From an uncultured Clostridia bacterium (lineage in GTDB: Bacteria > Bacillota > Clostridia > Lachnospirales > CAG-274), in the NCBI GenBank assembly GCA_944384195.1, contig CALWSK010000001.1:124001-188000 (forward strand): a DNA stretch of 64,000 nt, read 5' to 3'. The first letter of the stretch is position 1. Every line of letters begins with the position of its first letter. The position numbers were made by a program, and so were the translations under genes. The notes under the pieces are model-generated. The model worked only from the letters and a program-made list of their open reading frames with translations, ran no database searches and was not told the origin of the DNA. Of this stretch, positions 36,391 to 45,544 are shown one piece after another.

Positions 36391-37872
36391 TTAAAACTGT
36401 TCTTCTTCCTGCCCTAACACCTTTATAATGCCAGGTTCTTCATCATCATTCATAACAACACAGTTTTGTTCCATATAATATTTATAACTAGATATTATTT
36501 TTTCTGTTATAAGTTCACCTGGAATAATAAGAGGTATTCCTGGAGGATATATCATAATAGACTCTCCGCAAACTTGTCCTAAAGCATCATCTATAGATAT
36601 TTTAGTCTTAGGAGAAAAATAAGCATCTCTAGGCAAAACTATAGTTTTAGGTTTTTCAAAAAAGTTAGTTATCTCTACCTTAAATGGTTCTTTTTTGCCA
36701 TAATATCTTTTAGAAAGGTCTTCAAAAGCAGATACCAAAGTGTCTATAGTCTCTTCTGTATCCCCAATACCAACAACCGCAAGCACTACATAGCTTTCTG
36801 CAAGCTCTAGCTGTATATTATATTCTTCTTTAAATATCTTATATACTTGAAACCCGGATAATCCAAGCTCATTTACTTTTATTACAAATTTAGTATCATC
36901 AAAGTCATAAATACCATGTTCATCATTTTCATCAATATAGTCTTGAGATATAACTGATATACCAGCTACTTTAGATAGTCGTTCTTTTGCCTCTGCACAT
37001 TTTTTAAGAAGTGTACTAAATATTTTCTTACCTTTTAAAGCAAGATTAGAACGTGCTATATCCATACTAGCTAAAAGAAGATAAGAAGCACTAGTAGTTT
37101 GCATAAGATTTATAGTCCCTCTTATTTTATTTATATCTATAAGTCCTTCATTATGGAAAAGCGCTGAACTTTGAGTAAGTGAACCTGCTGTTTTATGTAA
37201 ACTAGCAGTAGACATATCTGCTCCAAGCTTCATAGCACAATCTGGTAAATAAGGATGAAATGGCAAGTGAGCCCCATGTGCTTCATCAACAAGCACTGCT
37301 ATATTATGTCTATGGCAAATTTTTATTATTTTTCTAAGATCTGATGCCACTCCAAAATAGGTAGGATTTATTATAAATAAAGCTTTTGCATCTGGATGAG
37401 CCTTTATTGTTTCCTTTACATTTTCTACTTTTACACCATTTGCTATACCATAATCATAGTCTATCTCTGGTTGAATAAAAATAGGAGTTGCTCCCGATAA
37501 AATAATGGCATTGATAACAGATTTATGCACATTTCTTGGTATTATTATTTTATCCTTTGGGGAACAAGCACTAAGTATCATAGTTTGCACACCAAATGTA
37601 GAGCCATTTACAAGCATAAAAGCATTATCTGCTCCATAAGCTTCTGCCAATAACTCTTCAGCTTCTAATATTACACCCACGGGATGAGAAAGCATATCTA
37701 GCTCTTTTGTAGAATTTGCATCAAAAGAAACTATGTCTTCCCCCATAGCTTGTGCAATAAACGTATCTTTATTTTTTTTATGACCCGGAACATCAAAGTG
37801 TACTATATTTTCTTTTCTGTATTTTGATAAAGCCGTAAATATAGGAGTTAACTTTTGTTTTTCTAAGTTCAT
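36391..37872 (-). CDS. speA: Arginine decarboxylase (Orn/Lys/Arg decarboxylase family)
   Basis: 493 residues, PLP fold type I, SpeA/YaaO type. VNGSTFGVQTMIL binds the PLP phosphate, VDEAHGAHLPFHP carries the aspartate that contacts the ring nitrogen, and the PLP lysine is in STASLHKTAGSLTQ. The C-terminal domain ends near IYPPGIPLIIPGE. Lysine or ornithine could be the substrate, but adjacency to agmatinase makes arginine likely. Its leader carries a small hairpin GATATCTA / TAGATATT near 37893-37912. Confidence 0.9.
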   Translation of the reverse strand: MNLEKQKLTPIFTALSKYRKENIVHFDVPGHKKNKDTFIAQAMGEDIVSFDANSTKELDMLSHPVGVILEAEELLAEAYGADNAFMLVNGSTFGVQTMILSACSPKDKIIIPRNVHKSVINAIILSGATPIFIQPEIDYDYGIANGVKVENVKETIKAHPDAKALFIINPTYFGVASDLRKIIKICHRHNIAVLVDEAHGAHLPFHPYLPDCAMKLGADMSTASLHKTAGSLTQSSALFHNEGLIDINKIRGTINLMQTTSASYLLLASMDIARSNLALKGKKIFSTLLKKCAEAKERLSKVAGISVISQDYIDENDEHGIYDFDDTKFVIKVNELGLSGFQVYKIFKEEYNIQLELAESYVVLAVVGIGDTEETIDTLVSAFEDLSKRYYGKKEPFKVEITNFFEKPKTIVLPRDAYFSPKTKISIDDALGQVCGESIMIYPPGIPLIIPGELITEKIISSYKYYMEQNCVVMNDDEEPGIIKVLGQEEEQF

Positions 37873-38314
37873 TTTTTATAACACCCTTAAATATCTATTT
37901 TTTAGATATCGCACCCATTCTATAATTTATTTTACATTTTATTAAGATAATTATATAACAAAAAAATAATTAGTCAACACATATAGTATATTTTTATGTA
38001 AAATTTTTAATTTTTATAAGGTTATAGCTAAATTTTAATATCATATATAACTAAAGTATAATATATTAAATAATACTAATAATAAAAACTATAATTTTTA
38101 TTATTTTTAAGTCTAACTTCTTTTACTTTAACTATATATTTGTCAATTTATATCATTTTATACAAAGTATATAAACATTTTTATAAATTTTGCACTATAT
38201 ATTTTTTGTATCATGTATTTATCAAATATACTTGTAAAAAAATATGTTGAAATTATACTAAAACTTGAAGTAAAATAAGGTTAGAATAAAAAATCAAAAA
38301 AGAGGTGTAAAAAA
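37873..38314. other. Divergent intergenic region between speA and the antiporter gene
   Basis: 442 bases, extremely AT-rich. It holds the speA leader with a small hairpin at the left and the antiporter promoter at the right. I see no open frame, riboswitch core or repeat in the middle (about 37980-38220). Confidence 0.7.
38232..38259 (+). promoter_or_regulatory. Promoter of the cation/proton antiporter gene
   Basis: TTGTAA (38232-38237), 16 bases, TATACT (38254-38259), about 55 bases before the start codon. An AGAGGTG ribosome binding site follows. Confidence 0.5.
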
Positions 38315-39496
38315 ATGGAATATGATTTTCTACTAATTTTGGCCATAATCTTATTATCTACAAAATTCTTTGGCCTAGTGTCTGAAAAAGTTCATATGCC
38401 ACAAGTAGTAGGAGCTTTATTAGCAGGGGTTATTCTTGGCCCTTCATTTTTAGGAGTATTAACAGCAAATGAATTTGTTACACAAACTGCCGAAATAGGT
38501 GTTATCTTACTTATGTTCTTAGCCGGACTTGACACAGAACTTGAAGAAGTTAAAAAAACTGGTGTAGCTTCTGTAATTATTGCTATTATAGAAATTATTG
38601 TTTCTCTAGTTGGTGGAACTTTAGTTTACTATTTCTTCTATAAAGGTCAAGGACCTATGGATAGAGAGTTTTTATTAAAAGCTATTTTTATGGGCGTTAT
38701 AATAACTTCAACTTCAGTTAGTATAACAATAGAAGCTCTTAGAGAAATGGGCAAACTAAAAGGCAAAATGGGTACTACTATATTAGGAGCAGCCATTATA
38801 GACGATATAGTAGGTATAATAATCCTTACAGTTGTTACTAGCGTAAATGATGTTAGTGTAAAACCTTCAACAGTATTTTTAAAAATAGTATTATTCTTTG
38901 TTTTCATAGGTGTTTTATACTATATAATGTATTTATCTAGAAACTTTATAAATAAAATGAACGGAAAAAGAAGATCTTCTATATATTCTTTAGCTTTTTG
39001 TTTTATTTTATCATATGTTTCTGAAAAATTCTTTGGTATAGCAGATTTAACTGGAGCATATTTTGCTGGTATTATACTTTGCAATACTGGTGTAAAAGAA
39101 TATATAGGTAAAAAAGTATATATTTTATCTTACCTTATCTTCTCACCTATATTCTTTGCAAGTATAGGTATAAAAACAAATATACAAGGTATAACTGTTA
39201 GTATAATCTTATTTACAGTAGTTCTTCTTATTGTTTCTATACTTAGTAAAGTTGTTGGTTGTTTTACTGGAGCTAAAATTTGTAAATTTGATAATTTTAC
39301 TGCCTTAGCTATAGGTACTGGTATGGTAGCAAGAGGTGAAGTATCTCTTATAGTAGCTCAAAAAGGAGAAGAAGCCGGACTTTTAGATGCAAGTCTTTTC
39401 CCAGCAGTTGTTATAGTTGTTATCTTAACGACTTTATTAACCCCTATCTTATTAAAAATCCTTCTTTCTACTAAGAAAGGTCAGGCAATAGATTAA
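38315..39496 (+). CDS. Cation:proton antiporter (CPA2 / NapA-Kef type)
   Basis: 393 residues with about 12 membrane helices and no cytoplasmic TrkA domain. The family segment HMPQVVGALLAGVILGPSFLG is near the N-terminus, LMFLAGLDTELEE follows, and the ion-binding pair lies in GAAIIDDIVGII (about 165). MVARGEVSLIVAQKG is near the C-terminus. Exchanges Na+ or K+ for protons at the cell membrane; ion choice is not clear. Single gene with its own promoter and terminator. Confidence 0.92.
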   Translation: MEYDFLLILAIILLSTKFFGLVSEKVHMPQVVGALLAGVILGPSFLGVLTANEFVTQTAEIGVILLMFLAGLDTELEEVKKTGVASVIIAIIEIIVSLVGGTLVYYFFYKGQGPMDREFLLKAIFMGVIITSTSVSITIEALREMGKLKGKMGTTILGAAIIDDIVGIIILTVVTSVNDVSVKPSTVFLKIVLFFVFIGVLYYIMYLSRNFINKMNGKRRSSIYSLAFCFILSYVSEKFFGIADLTGAYFAGIILCNTGVKEYIGKKVYILSYLIFSPIFFASIGIKTNIQGITVSIILFTVVLLIVSILSKVVGCFTGAKICKFDNFTALAIGTGMVARGEVSLIVAQKGEEAGLLDASLFPAVVIVVILTTLLTPILLKILLSTKKGQAID

Positions 39497-39529
39497 AAAA
39501 GGGTGTAGATTTAATCTACACCCTTTTTT
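39495..39529. terminator. Strong bidirectional terminator
   Basis: 16-base stem AAAAAAGGGTGTAGAT / ATCTACACCCTTTTTT with a TTA loop; overlaps the antiporter stop and ends 3 bases before the spoVS stop on the opposite strand. Confidence 0.92.
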
Positions 39530-39532
39530 AAT

Positions 39533-39793
39533 CTATCTTTTTTCTACTACAAACTTTATAGAAGTTTTTAACTCTCCATCCACATCTATTTGAGAAAAAG
39601 CTGGAGTACAAATAAGCTCTATTCCATTAGGAGCTACATATCCTCTAGCTATTGCTATACTTTTTACTGCTTGATTAACCGCACCAGCTCCTATAGTTTC
39701 TATTTCTATTTTTTTATTATTTCTAGCTATGGCAGCTATAGCCCCTGCTACAGATTTTGGTTGAGAGTTTGCTGAAACCTTTAATATTTCCAT
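39533..39793 (-). CDS. spoVS: Stage V sporulation protein S
   Basis: 86 residues, the usual length. The whole chain matches the small SpoVS/Alba-like family: MEILKVSANSQPKSVAGAIA at the start, IGAGAVNQAVKSIAIARGY in the centre. Needed for spore coat formation and septation timing in Bacillus. It stands alone on the minus strand. Confidence 0.96.
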   Translation of the reverse strand: MEILKVSANSQPKSVAGAIAAIARNNKKIEIETIGAGAVNQAVKSIAIARGYVAPNGIELICTPAFSQIDVDGELKTSIKFVVEKR

Positions 39794-39854
39794 AATATCC
39801 TCCTAAATAATTTATAATACTATATTTTCTACAATTATTAATATTATATACATT

Positions 39855-41219
39855 TTATTTAAGTATTTTTGAGATATTTTTTATAAGACTTAGATTCTCT
39901 TTATGAGGATACCTAGCTTCTATGTCAAACTTAAAATGTCCTTTTAAAACTGCTCTTTTATGAGTAAAAAGTTCAAAACTATATTTTCCGTGATATCCAC
40001 ACATACCACTATTTCCAACGCCTTCAAAAGGCAAATTATGATTAGATACTTGCAATATAACATCATTTATACATACACAACCAGAAGCTATATTTTTAAG
40101 TATATCTTTTACAAAACTATTATTTTTGGAAAATACATATAGAGAAAGTGGATTTTTATTTTTATTAACTATATCATATATATCTTTTTTTGTTTCATAT
40201 GTAAATATAGGTAAAATTGGAGCAAATATTTCTCTTTTCATTATATCACTTTTCATACTCGGGCTAAATACTAAGGTAGGCTCTAAACTAGTATTACTAT
40301 ATTTACCTCCATATATTATATCAGTATCTTTTAATAAATCTAAACAAGAATTTAAAGCTTTTTTATTAATTATTCTGGGATAATTTTTATTTTTAAGAGG
40401 TTCTTTTCCCCAAAATTTTATTATATATTTTTCTAAATTTTTTATAAATTTATCTGATATATCTTTGTGTACAATAAGATAATCTGGAGCTATACAAGTC
40501 TGACCAGCATTTAAAAACTTTCCCCATACTACCCTTTTTGCCGTCTTTCTTATATCTACATTCTTATCTACTATACAAGGACTTTTCCCTCCAAGCTCAA
40601 GAGCAACTGGAGTAAGATTTTTACTGGCTCTTTCCATTATAGCCTTTCCAACTTCTATTCCACCAGTAAAAAATACAAAATCTACACCTATATCTATTAT
40701 CCCTTGAACTATTTCTTTTTCTCCAAGAACAACTTCACAAAAACTACTATCAAATGTTTTTTTAATTAAAGTTTTTAGCATATAAGAAGTATGCTTAGAA
40801 TATTCTGAAGGTTTTAAAATAACACAGTTTCCTCCTGCTATAGCTCCTATAAGAGGTGCTATAGAAAGTAAAAAAGGATAATTCCAAGGAGCTATAACAA
40901 AACAAACTCCAAAAGGCTCTTTAAGAACATAACTTTTATATCCAAGATATAACTTAGAAGTTTTTTTCTTTTCTGTTTTAGAAAGATTTTTTATATTCTT
41001 TATAAAATAATCTATTTCTTCTAATACTGGCTTAACTTCGGCAGTATAACTTACAAAATCTGAACGTCCTAAATCTTTTCTTAATGCTTCTAAAATATAT
41101 TTTTCATATTTTATTATATTTTTTTTAAGCCTTTTTAACATTTCTATCCTAAATGAAATACTCTTAGTTATATTACTATAAAAAAAATCCCTTTTATCTT
41201 CTATTATTTTATTTATCAT
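39855..41219 (-). CDS. Aldehyde dehydrogenase family protein
   Basis: 454 residues, short NAD(P)-dependent class like YwdH or coniferyl/fatty aldehyde dehydrogenases. APWNYPFLLSIAPLIGA and ILKPSEYSKHT bind the cofactor; the general base is in ALELGGKSP and the catalytic Cys in FLNAGQTCIAPDY. The C-terminus ends FGKYSF-like (YHGKYSFELFTHKRAVL). Its start overlaps the MATE gene by 4 bases (ATGA). The substrate is unknown. Confidence 0.92.
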   Translation of the reverse strand: MINKIIEDKRDFFYSNITKSISFRIEMLKRLKKNIIKYEKYILEALRKDLGRSDFVSYTAEVKPVLEEIDYFIKNIKNLSKTEKKKTSKLYLGYKSYVLKEPFGVCFVIAPWNYPFLLSIAPLIGAIAGGNCVILKPSEYSKHTSYMLKTLIKKTFDSSFCEVVLGEKEIVQGIIDIGVDFVFFTGGIEVGKAIMERASKNLTPVALELGGKSPCIVDKNVDIRKTAKRVVWGKFLNAGQTCIAPDYLIVHKDISDKFIKNLEKYIIKFWGKEPLKNKNYPRIINKKALNSCLDLLKDTDIIYGGKYSNTSLEPTLVFSPSMKSDIMKREIFAPILPIFTYETKKDIYDIVNKNKNPLSLYVFSKNNSFVKDILKNIASGCVCINDVILQVSNHNLPFEGVGNSGMCGYHGKYSFELFTHKRAVLKGHFKFDIEARYPHKENLSLIKNISKILK

Positions 41220-42562
41220 ATACTATACCCCTTTTCTAGTTTTTTTATTTTAACAAAATAAGCTGGTACTAAAAGTAAAGCTGCCCCAAGCCAAGCCGCC
41301 GGACAAGCAAGACATACTGCTAAATAACCTATAAAAGGAGATAAAAATACTGCTGTTGACACTCTTCCTATAAGCTCTATAAATCCAGATATCATAGGAG
41401 TTATAGCATCTGACATACCCTGTATAGCTCCTCTATATAAAATAAGAAGCATAAGAGGAATAAAAAAAGAACAAGCCCAAATTAGATATAATCTTACATA
41501 TTTTATTATATCCATTTTATTAGTTGTATCTGATATAAAAAGATTTATAAGAGGTATATTAAATATAAGTATTATAGCACTACATAAAATAGCTATAATA
41601 ATTCCTATAATAGTCATTTGTTTCATACCATCTCTTATTCTATCTATTTTTCCGGCTCCTAAATTTTGTCCTGTATATGTTGTGCTAGCTATACCAAGAG
41701 TAGAAAAAGGTTGTATAGCTAATTGCTCTATCCTGCAACATACAGTATAACTAGCTACATATATAGTACCTAATGAATTTACAACACTTTGTAACATAAT
41801 ACTACCTATAGCAATAACTGAATACTGAAATGCCATAGGAAATCCTATATATAAAAGCCTTGATGCTGATGCATTTCTATATACTAAGTCTTTTTTATGC
41901 ATTTTTAATATATCAAATTTTTTGTACATATATAATATACATAAAATAGCAGATAAACCTTGAGAAAGTATAGTAGCAACACCGGCTCCAGACGCTCCCA
42001 TATTAAATCCAAGTATAAAAATTAAATCTAAAATAACGTTTAAAAATGATGCTATTATTAAAAAATAAAGAGGTGTTTTTGTATCTCCTAAAGCTCTTAA
42101 TATTCCTGCTGTCATATTATAAGCCATATTTGTTATAAGTCCCATTAAGATAATTACCATATAATTATACGCATATATAAATATGTCATCTGGAGTTTTA
42201 GTAAGCCTAAGTAATTCATCCAAAGTAGCTACAGATAAAATAGTCATAACAAAACCTACTGCAATAGTTAAGTAAGCACTCATCATAACATAATGCCTAA
42301 CATTCTTATAATCTTTTGCACCAAAACTTTGAGCTATAGGTACTGAAAATCCACTTGTCATACCACTAGCAAATCCTAGTATGAAAAAATTTATAGCTCC
42401 TGTAGAACCAACTCCAGCAAGAGCTTGTGTCCCCACAAATCGTCCCACTATTATTGTATCCACCATACTATATAATTGTTGAAAAATATTACCTATCAAA
42501 AGAGGTATGATAAATTGTATAACCAGTTTAGCGGGTTTACCCACTGTCATATCATTTGTCAT
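41216..42562 (-). CDS. MATE family efflux transporter
   Basis: 448 residues, 12 membrane helices in two halves. N-terminal signature: IPLLIGNIFQQLYSMVDTIIVGRFVG; a second copy of the pattern begins IGFPMAFQYSVIAIGSIMLQ. Exports organic cations or drugs using Na+ or H+. Translationally coupled to the aldehyde dehydrogenase gene; the HAD gene lies 10 bases upstream. Confidence 0.93.
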   Translation of the reverse strand: MTNDMTVGKPAKLVIQFIIPLLIGNIFQQLYSMVDTIIVGRFVGTQALAGVGSTGAINFFILGFASGMTSGFSVPIAQSFGAKDYKNVRHYVMMSAYLTIAVGFVMTILSVATLDELLRLTKTPDDIFIYAYNYMVIILMGLITNMAYNMTAGILRALGDTKTPLYFLIIASFLNVILDLIFILGFNMGASGAGVATILSQGLSAILCILYMYKKFDILKMHKKDLVYRNASASRLLYIGFPMAFQYSVIAIGSIMLQSVVNSLGTIYVASYTVCCRIEQLAIQPFSTLGIASTTYTGQNLGAGKIDRIRDGMKQMTIIGIIIAILCSAIILIFNIPLINLFISDTTNKMDIIKYVRLYLIWACSFFIPLMLLILYRGAIQGMSDAITPMISGFIELIGRVSTAVFLSPFIGYLAVCLACPAAWLGAALLLVPAYFVKIKKLEKGYSI

Positions 42563-42572
42563 AAACTATCTC

Positions 42573-43364
42573 CTAATTTTCAAACATTTCTTTATAAAGC
42601 TCTTCCAAACTCTCTACTACATCTTTACATATATATCTAGATACTTTTTTTACATCTTGATGCGCATCTTCCATAGCATAACTATATTTAGCATCTCTTA
42701 ACATCTCTATATCATTAAAATTATCTCCAAACGAAGCTGTCTGTTCTTTAGTTATACCTAATTTTTGCTGTAAAAATTCTATAGCAGTACCTTTATGTGT
42801 ATTTTTTGCCATAAAATCATACCAAAGTTTATCAGATTTGCAATGTTTAAATACCTGACCAAATTCACTAACTAAAATTTTAACTATATTTTCATCAACT
42901 CCATCTTTGAAAAAAATAGAAATTTTTACTATATCCTCTTTTATTTCTTCAAGTGTTTTAATTTCTGTTAAATGATTATTTATTTCTTTTCCTATATGTT
43001 TATAAAGTTCCTTATTTCTAGGTATCATATAAGTTGTTGTTTCGGCACATAAAAAAAGCTCTACTTCATCTATATCTAAAACTTTTTTGGCTAATTTTCT
43101 ATAAAGTTCTAAATCCATTTTAGATTTATAAATAATTTTATTTTTATACTCTACAAGAGATCCATTTTCTGCTATATAACCTATTTTATCCCCAACCGGT
43201 TTAAAAAGTCTTTTTAAATCCCAAAGTTGTCTTCCACTAGCAACAGAAAAGAAAACATCTTTTTGTAAAAATTTATCTATTACTTCAAATAATTTAGTAT
43301 TTATATCATCATTATAGTTTTTTAAAAGTGTTCCATCTACATCGCAAGTTATAAGTTTTAACAT
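42573..43364 (-). CDS. HAD superfamily phosphatase, Cof type
   Basis: 263 residues. HAD motifs: DVDGTLL near residues 9-15 (nucleophile Asp), SGRQLWDL near 44, a lysine region, and SFGDNFNDIEML (motif IV). The cap between 85 and 190 makes it a Cof/IIB phosphatase acting on sugar phosphates, flavin or PLP precursors; the true substrate is unclear. First gene of a probable HAD-MATE-ALDH operon. Confidence 0.92.
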   Translation of the reverse strand: MLKLITCDVDGTLLKNYNDDINTKLFEVIDKFLQKDVFFSVASGRQLWDLKRLFKPVGDKIGYIAENGSLVEYKNKIIYKSKMDLELYRKLAKKVLDIDEVELFLCAETTTYMIPRNKELYKHIGKEINNHLTEIKTLEEIKEDIVKISIFFKDGVDENIVKILVSEFGQVFKHCKSDKLWYDFMAKNTHKGTAIEFLQQKLGITKEQTASFGDNFNDIEMLRDAKYSYAMEDAHQDVKKVSRYICKDVVESLEELYKEMFEN

Positions 43365-43493
43365 ATCTATATCTTTCTCCTTTTATTTATATTTTACTTT
43401 TCAGTATATCATATGTAATTTTTATTTTCAAGGCTAATAATCTCTTAAAATTATGCAAAAATTATTGGTTTTATACAAATAAATAATATAAAA

Positions 43494-43517
43494 AGACGTA
43501 GAACTTGTCCTACGTCT
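43494..43517 (-). terminator. Terminator of the flavodiiron protein gene
   Basis: AGACGTAG / CTACGTCT stem, followed on the minus strand by TTTTTATA. Confidence 0.82.
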
Positions 43518-43537
43518 AAATTATTATTTAAAAACTA

Positions 43538-44719
43538 TTATTTTATATTATTAACAAAATCTTTTCCAAATTCATAAGCTTTTTTGAGCTCTTCTTCATT
43601 AGGTTTAAGATTTATTTTTAATGCATCTAATGGCATATTAAATCTTAATTGTTTAAATCTTTCTTCAGTATTTGTAATTCCAGCCCCATTCCAACCATAA
43701 GAGCCAAAAACTCCAGCATTCAAGCCTTTATGAACATTAGCATTTAAACTTGTTAATATTTCCCAAACCGGAGGTAATGTATCATCTGCTATAGTAGGAG
43801 TACCTATTAAAAGCCCCCTAGCTACACCTATATCAGCTAAAATTTCTGCTTTATTTGCTGTTTCAAGGTTATAGAGCTTAATTTCCATACCAGCATCAGA
43901 TACACCTTTTGCTACTTGCTCTGCTAATTCTTTTGTGTATCCATAAGAAGAAACATAAGCTACTACTACTTTATCTTCTTTGTCATTTTTGCTCCATTCT
44001 CTGTAAAGAGATATATATTTATCTAAATCTTTTCTAAGAACTGGTCCATGCCCAGGACAAATCACTTCTATATCTAAATCTTTTATTTTATCTAAGGCTT
44101 TTTGCACATACATTTTAAAAGGACCCATTATACAGTCAAAATAATATTTATAAGCATCTATAAAGTCTCCTTCTATACAATCATTAAATACTTTTGCATC
44201 ACAATAATGACAACCAAAAGAATCACAAGTAAATAAAGCCTTATCTTCTTCTATATAAGTATACATAGAATCTGGCCAATGTAAGAAAGGAACACTAAGA
44301 AAAGTTAAATTTCTATCTCCAAGGCTAACTTTATCTCCTTCTTTAACTGGCATAGCATTAAAATCTTTATTTACTATAGCTTTAAGATATTTTATAGCTA
44401 CTGCCGAACCTATAACTGTTATATTAGGGTTTATTTCTAAAAGTTTTTCTACTGACCCTGTATGGTCTGGCTCTGTATGATTTACAACTATATAGTCTAT
44501 ATCAGATATATCAACTATAGATTTTATTCTTTCTAAATGTTCGTCAAAAAATTTAACTTTTGCTGTTTCTATAAGAGCTGTTTTTTCGCTTCCTTTAACA
44601 ATATATGAATTATATGTTGTTCCATACTCTGTATACATAACAACATCAAAAGTTCTAATATCAAAATCTAAAGCTCCAACCCAATAAATATCTTTTTTTA
44701 CGTCTAAATGACTGTTCAT
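43538..44719 (-). CDS. Flavodiiron protein (A-type flavoprotein, FprA)
   Basis: 393 residues. A metallo-beta-lactamase-like domain (1-250) carries the diiron ligands in HTEPDH (about 80-85), LHWPDSM and the Asp/His of TCDSFGCH and CPGHGP. A C-terminal flavodoxin domain (about 255-390) starts VVAYVSSYGYTKELAEQ and has TPTIADDTLPPVW. It reduces O2 or NO in anaerobes. Stand-alone gene with its own terminator; redox partner genes such as rubredoxin are not adjacent. Confidence 0.94.
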   Translation of the reverse strand: MNSHLDVKKDIYWVGALDFDIRTFDVVMYTEYGTTYNSYIVKGSEKTALIETAKVKFFDEHLERIKSIVDISDIDYIVVNHTEPDHTGSVEKLLEINPNITVIGSAVAIKYLKAIVNKDFNAMPVKEGDKVSLGDRNLTFLSVPFLHWPDSMYTYIEEDKALFTCDSFGCHYCDAKVFNDCIEGDFIDAYKYYFDCIMGPFKMYVQKALDKIKDLDIEVICPGHGPVLRKDLDKYISLYREWSKNDKEDKVVVAYVSSYGYTKELAEQVAKGVSDAGMEIKLYNLETANKAEILADIGVARGLLIGTPTIADDTLPPVWEILTSLNANVHKGLNAGVFGSYGWNGAGITNTEERFKQLRFNMPLDALKINLKPNEEELKKAYEFGKDFVNNIK

Positions 44720-44824
44720 AAATTACACTCCCTTTGGTAATTCTTATTTATTTCTATCTATTTAATATCATAAATATATATAATATATATTAATGTACTA
44801 TACTAAAAAAGTCAAGATTATTTG

Positions 44825-45532
44825 TCAAATTTTTTTCAAATATTTTACCTCTTCTTTTGTCATATATCTATATTTTCCTTCTTCTAAATCCCCAAGCTTT
44901 ATTCTATCTATAGATATTCTTTTAAGTTCTATAACTCTATGCCCTATAGCTTCACACATTTTTCTAACTTGCCTATTTTTTCCTTCTGTTATACTTATTT
45001 GTACATAGGAATATTTTCCTTCAAGTTTAATAACTTTTATCATAGCCGGTAATGTCTTATATCCATCTATAACTATGCCTTCCCTAAATCTTGCTAACTC
45101 TTGTTTTTTAGGAACTCCAAATACCTTTGCTATATAAGTCTTTTTTATACTATGTTTAGGATGAGTTAACTTATATGTAAGCTCTCCGTCATTTGTAAGT
45201 ATTAAAAGCCCAGAAGTATCATAATCTAACCTACCTACTGGAACTAGTCTTTCCTTTATATCTATATAATCAAAAACTGTCTTTCTAGAAAACTGTTCCT
45301 TAGCAGTTGTAACGCAACCAGTAGGCTTATTTAAAATTATATAAATATTTTTCTTATTTAATACTACAGGTTCATTTTTAAAAAAAACCTTATCTTTTTT
45401 AGGCTCAACTTTAAAGCCAAGCTCTGTTATTACTTCATTATTTACCTTAACATCTCCTCTTAATATATGCTCTTCTGCCTTTCTCCTAGAGCATATACCA
45501 CAGTCTGCTAAATATTTTTGTAACCTAATCAA
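44825..45532 (-). CDS. rluB: 23S rRNA pseudouridine synthase, RluB/RsuA family
   Basis: 235 residues. An S4 RNA-binding domain (MIRLQKYLADCGICSRRKAEE) is followed by the pseudouridine synthase domain with catalytic Asp in GRLDYDTSGLLILTNDGEL. RluB is the likeliest member, but RsuA or RluE-like activity cannot be excluded. Last gene of lepA-hemW-rluB, 12 bases after hemW. Confidence 0.9.
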   Translation of the reverse strand: MIRLQKYLADCGICSRRKAEEHILRGDVKVNNEVITELGFKVEPKKDKVFFKNEPVVLNKKNIYIILNKPTGCVTTAKEQFSRKTVFDYIDIKERLVPVGRLDYDTSGLLILTNDGELTYKLTHPKHSIKKTYIAKVFGVPKKQELARFREGIVIDGYKTLPAMIKVIKLEGKYSYVQISITEGKNRQVRKMCEAIGHRVIELKRISIDRIKLGDLEEGKYRYMTKEEVKYLKKI

Positions 45533-45544
45533 CTTGTATCTCCT

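Noticed and set aside
37873..38314. Riboswitch ahead of the antiporter or speA gene
   Set aside because: I looked for conserved cores such as the c-di-AMP (ydaO) type and found only AT-rich DNA and one small hairpin.
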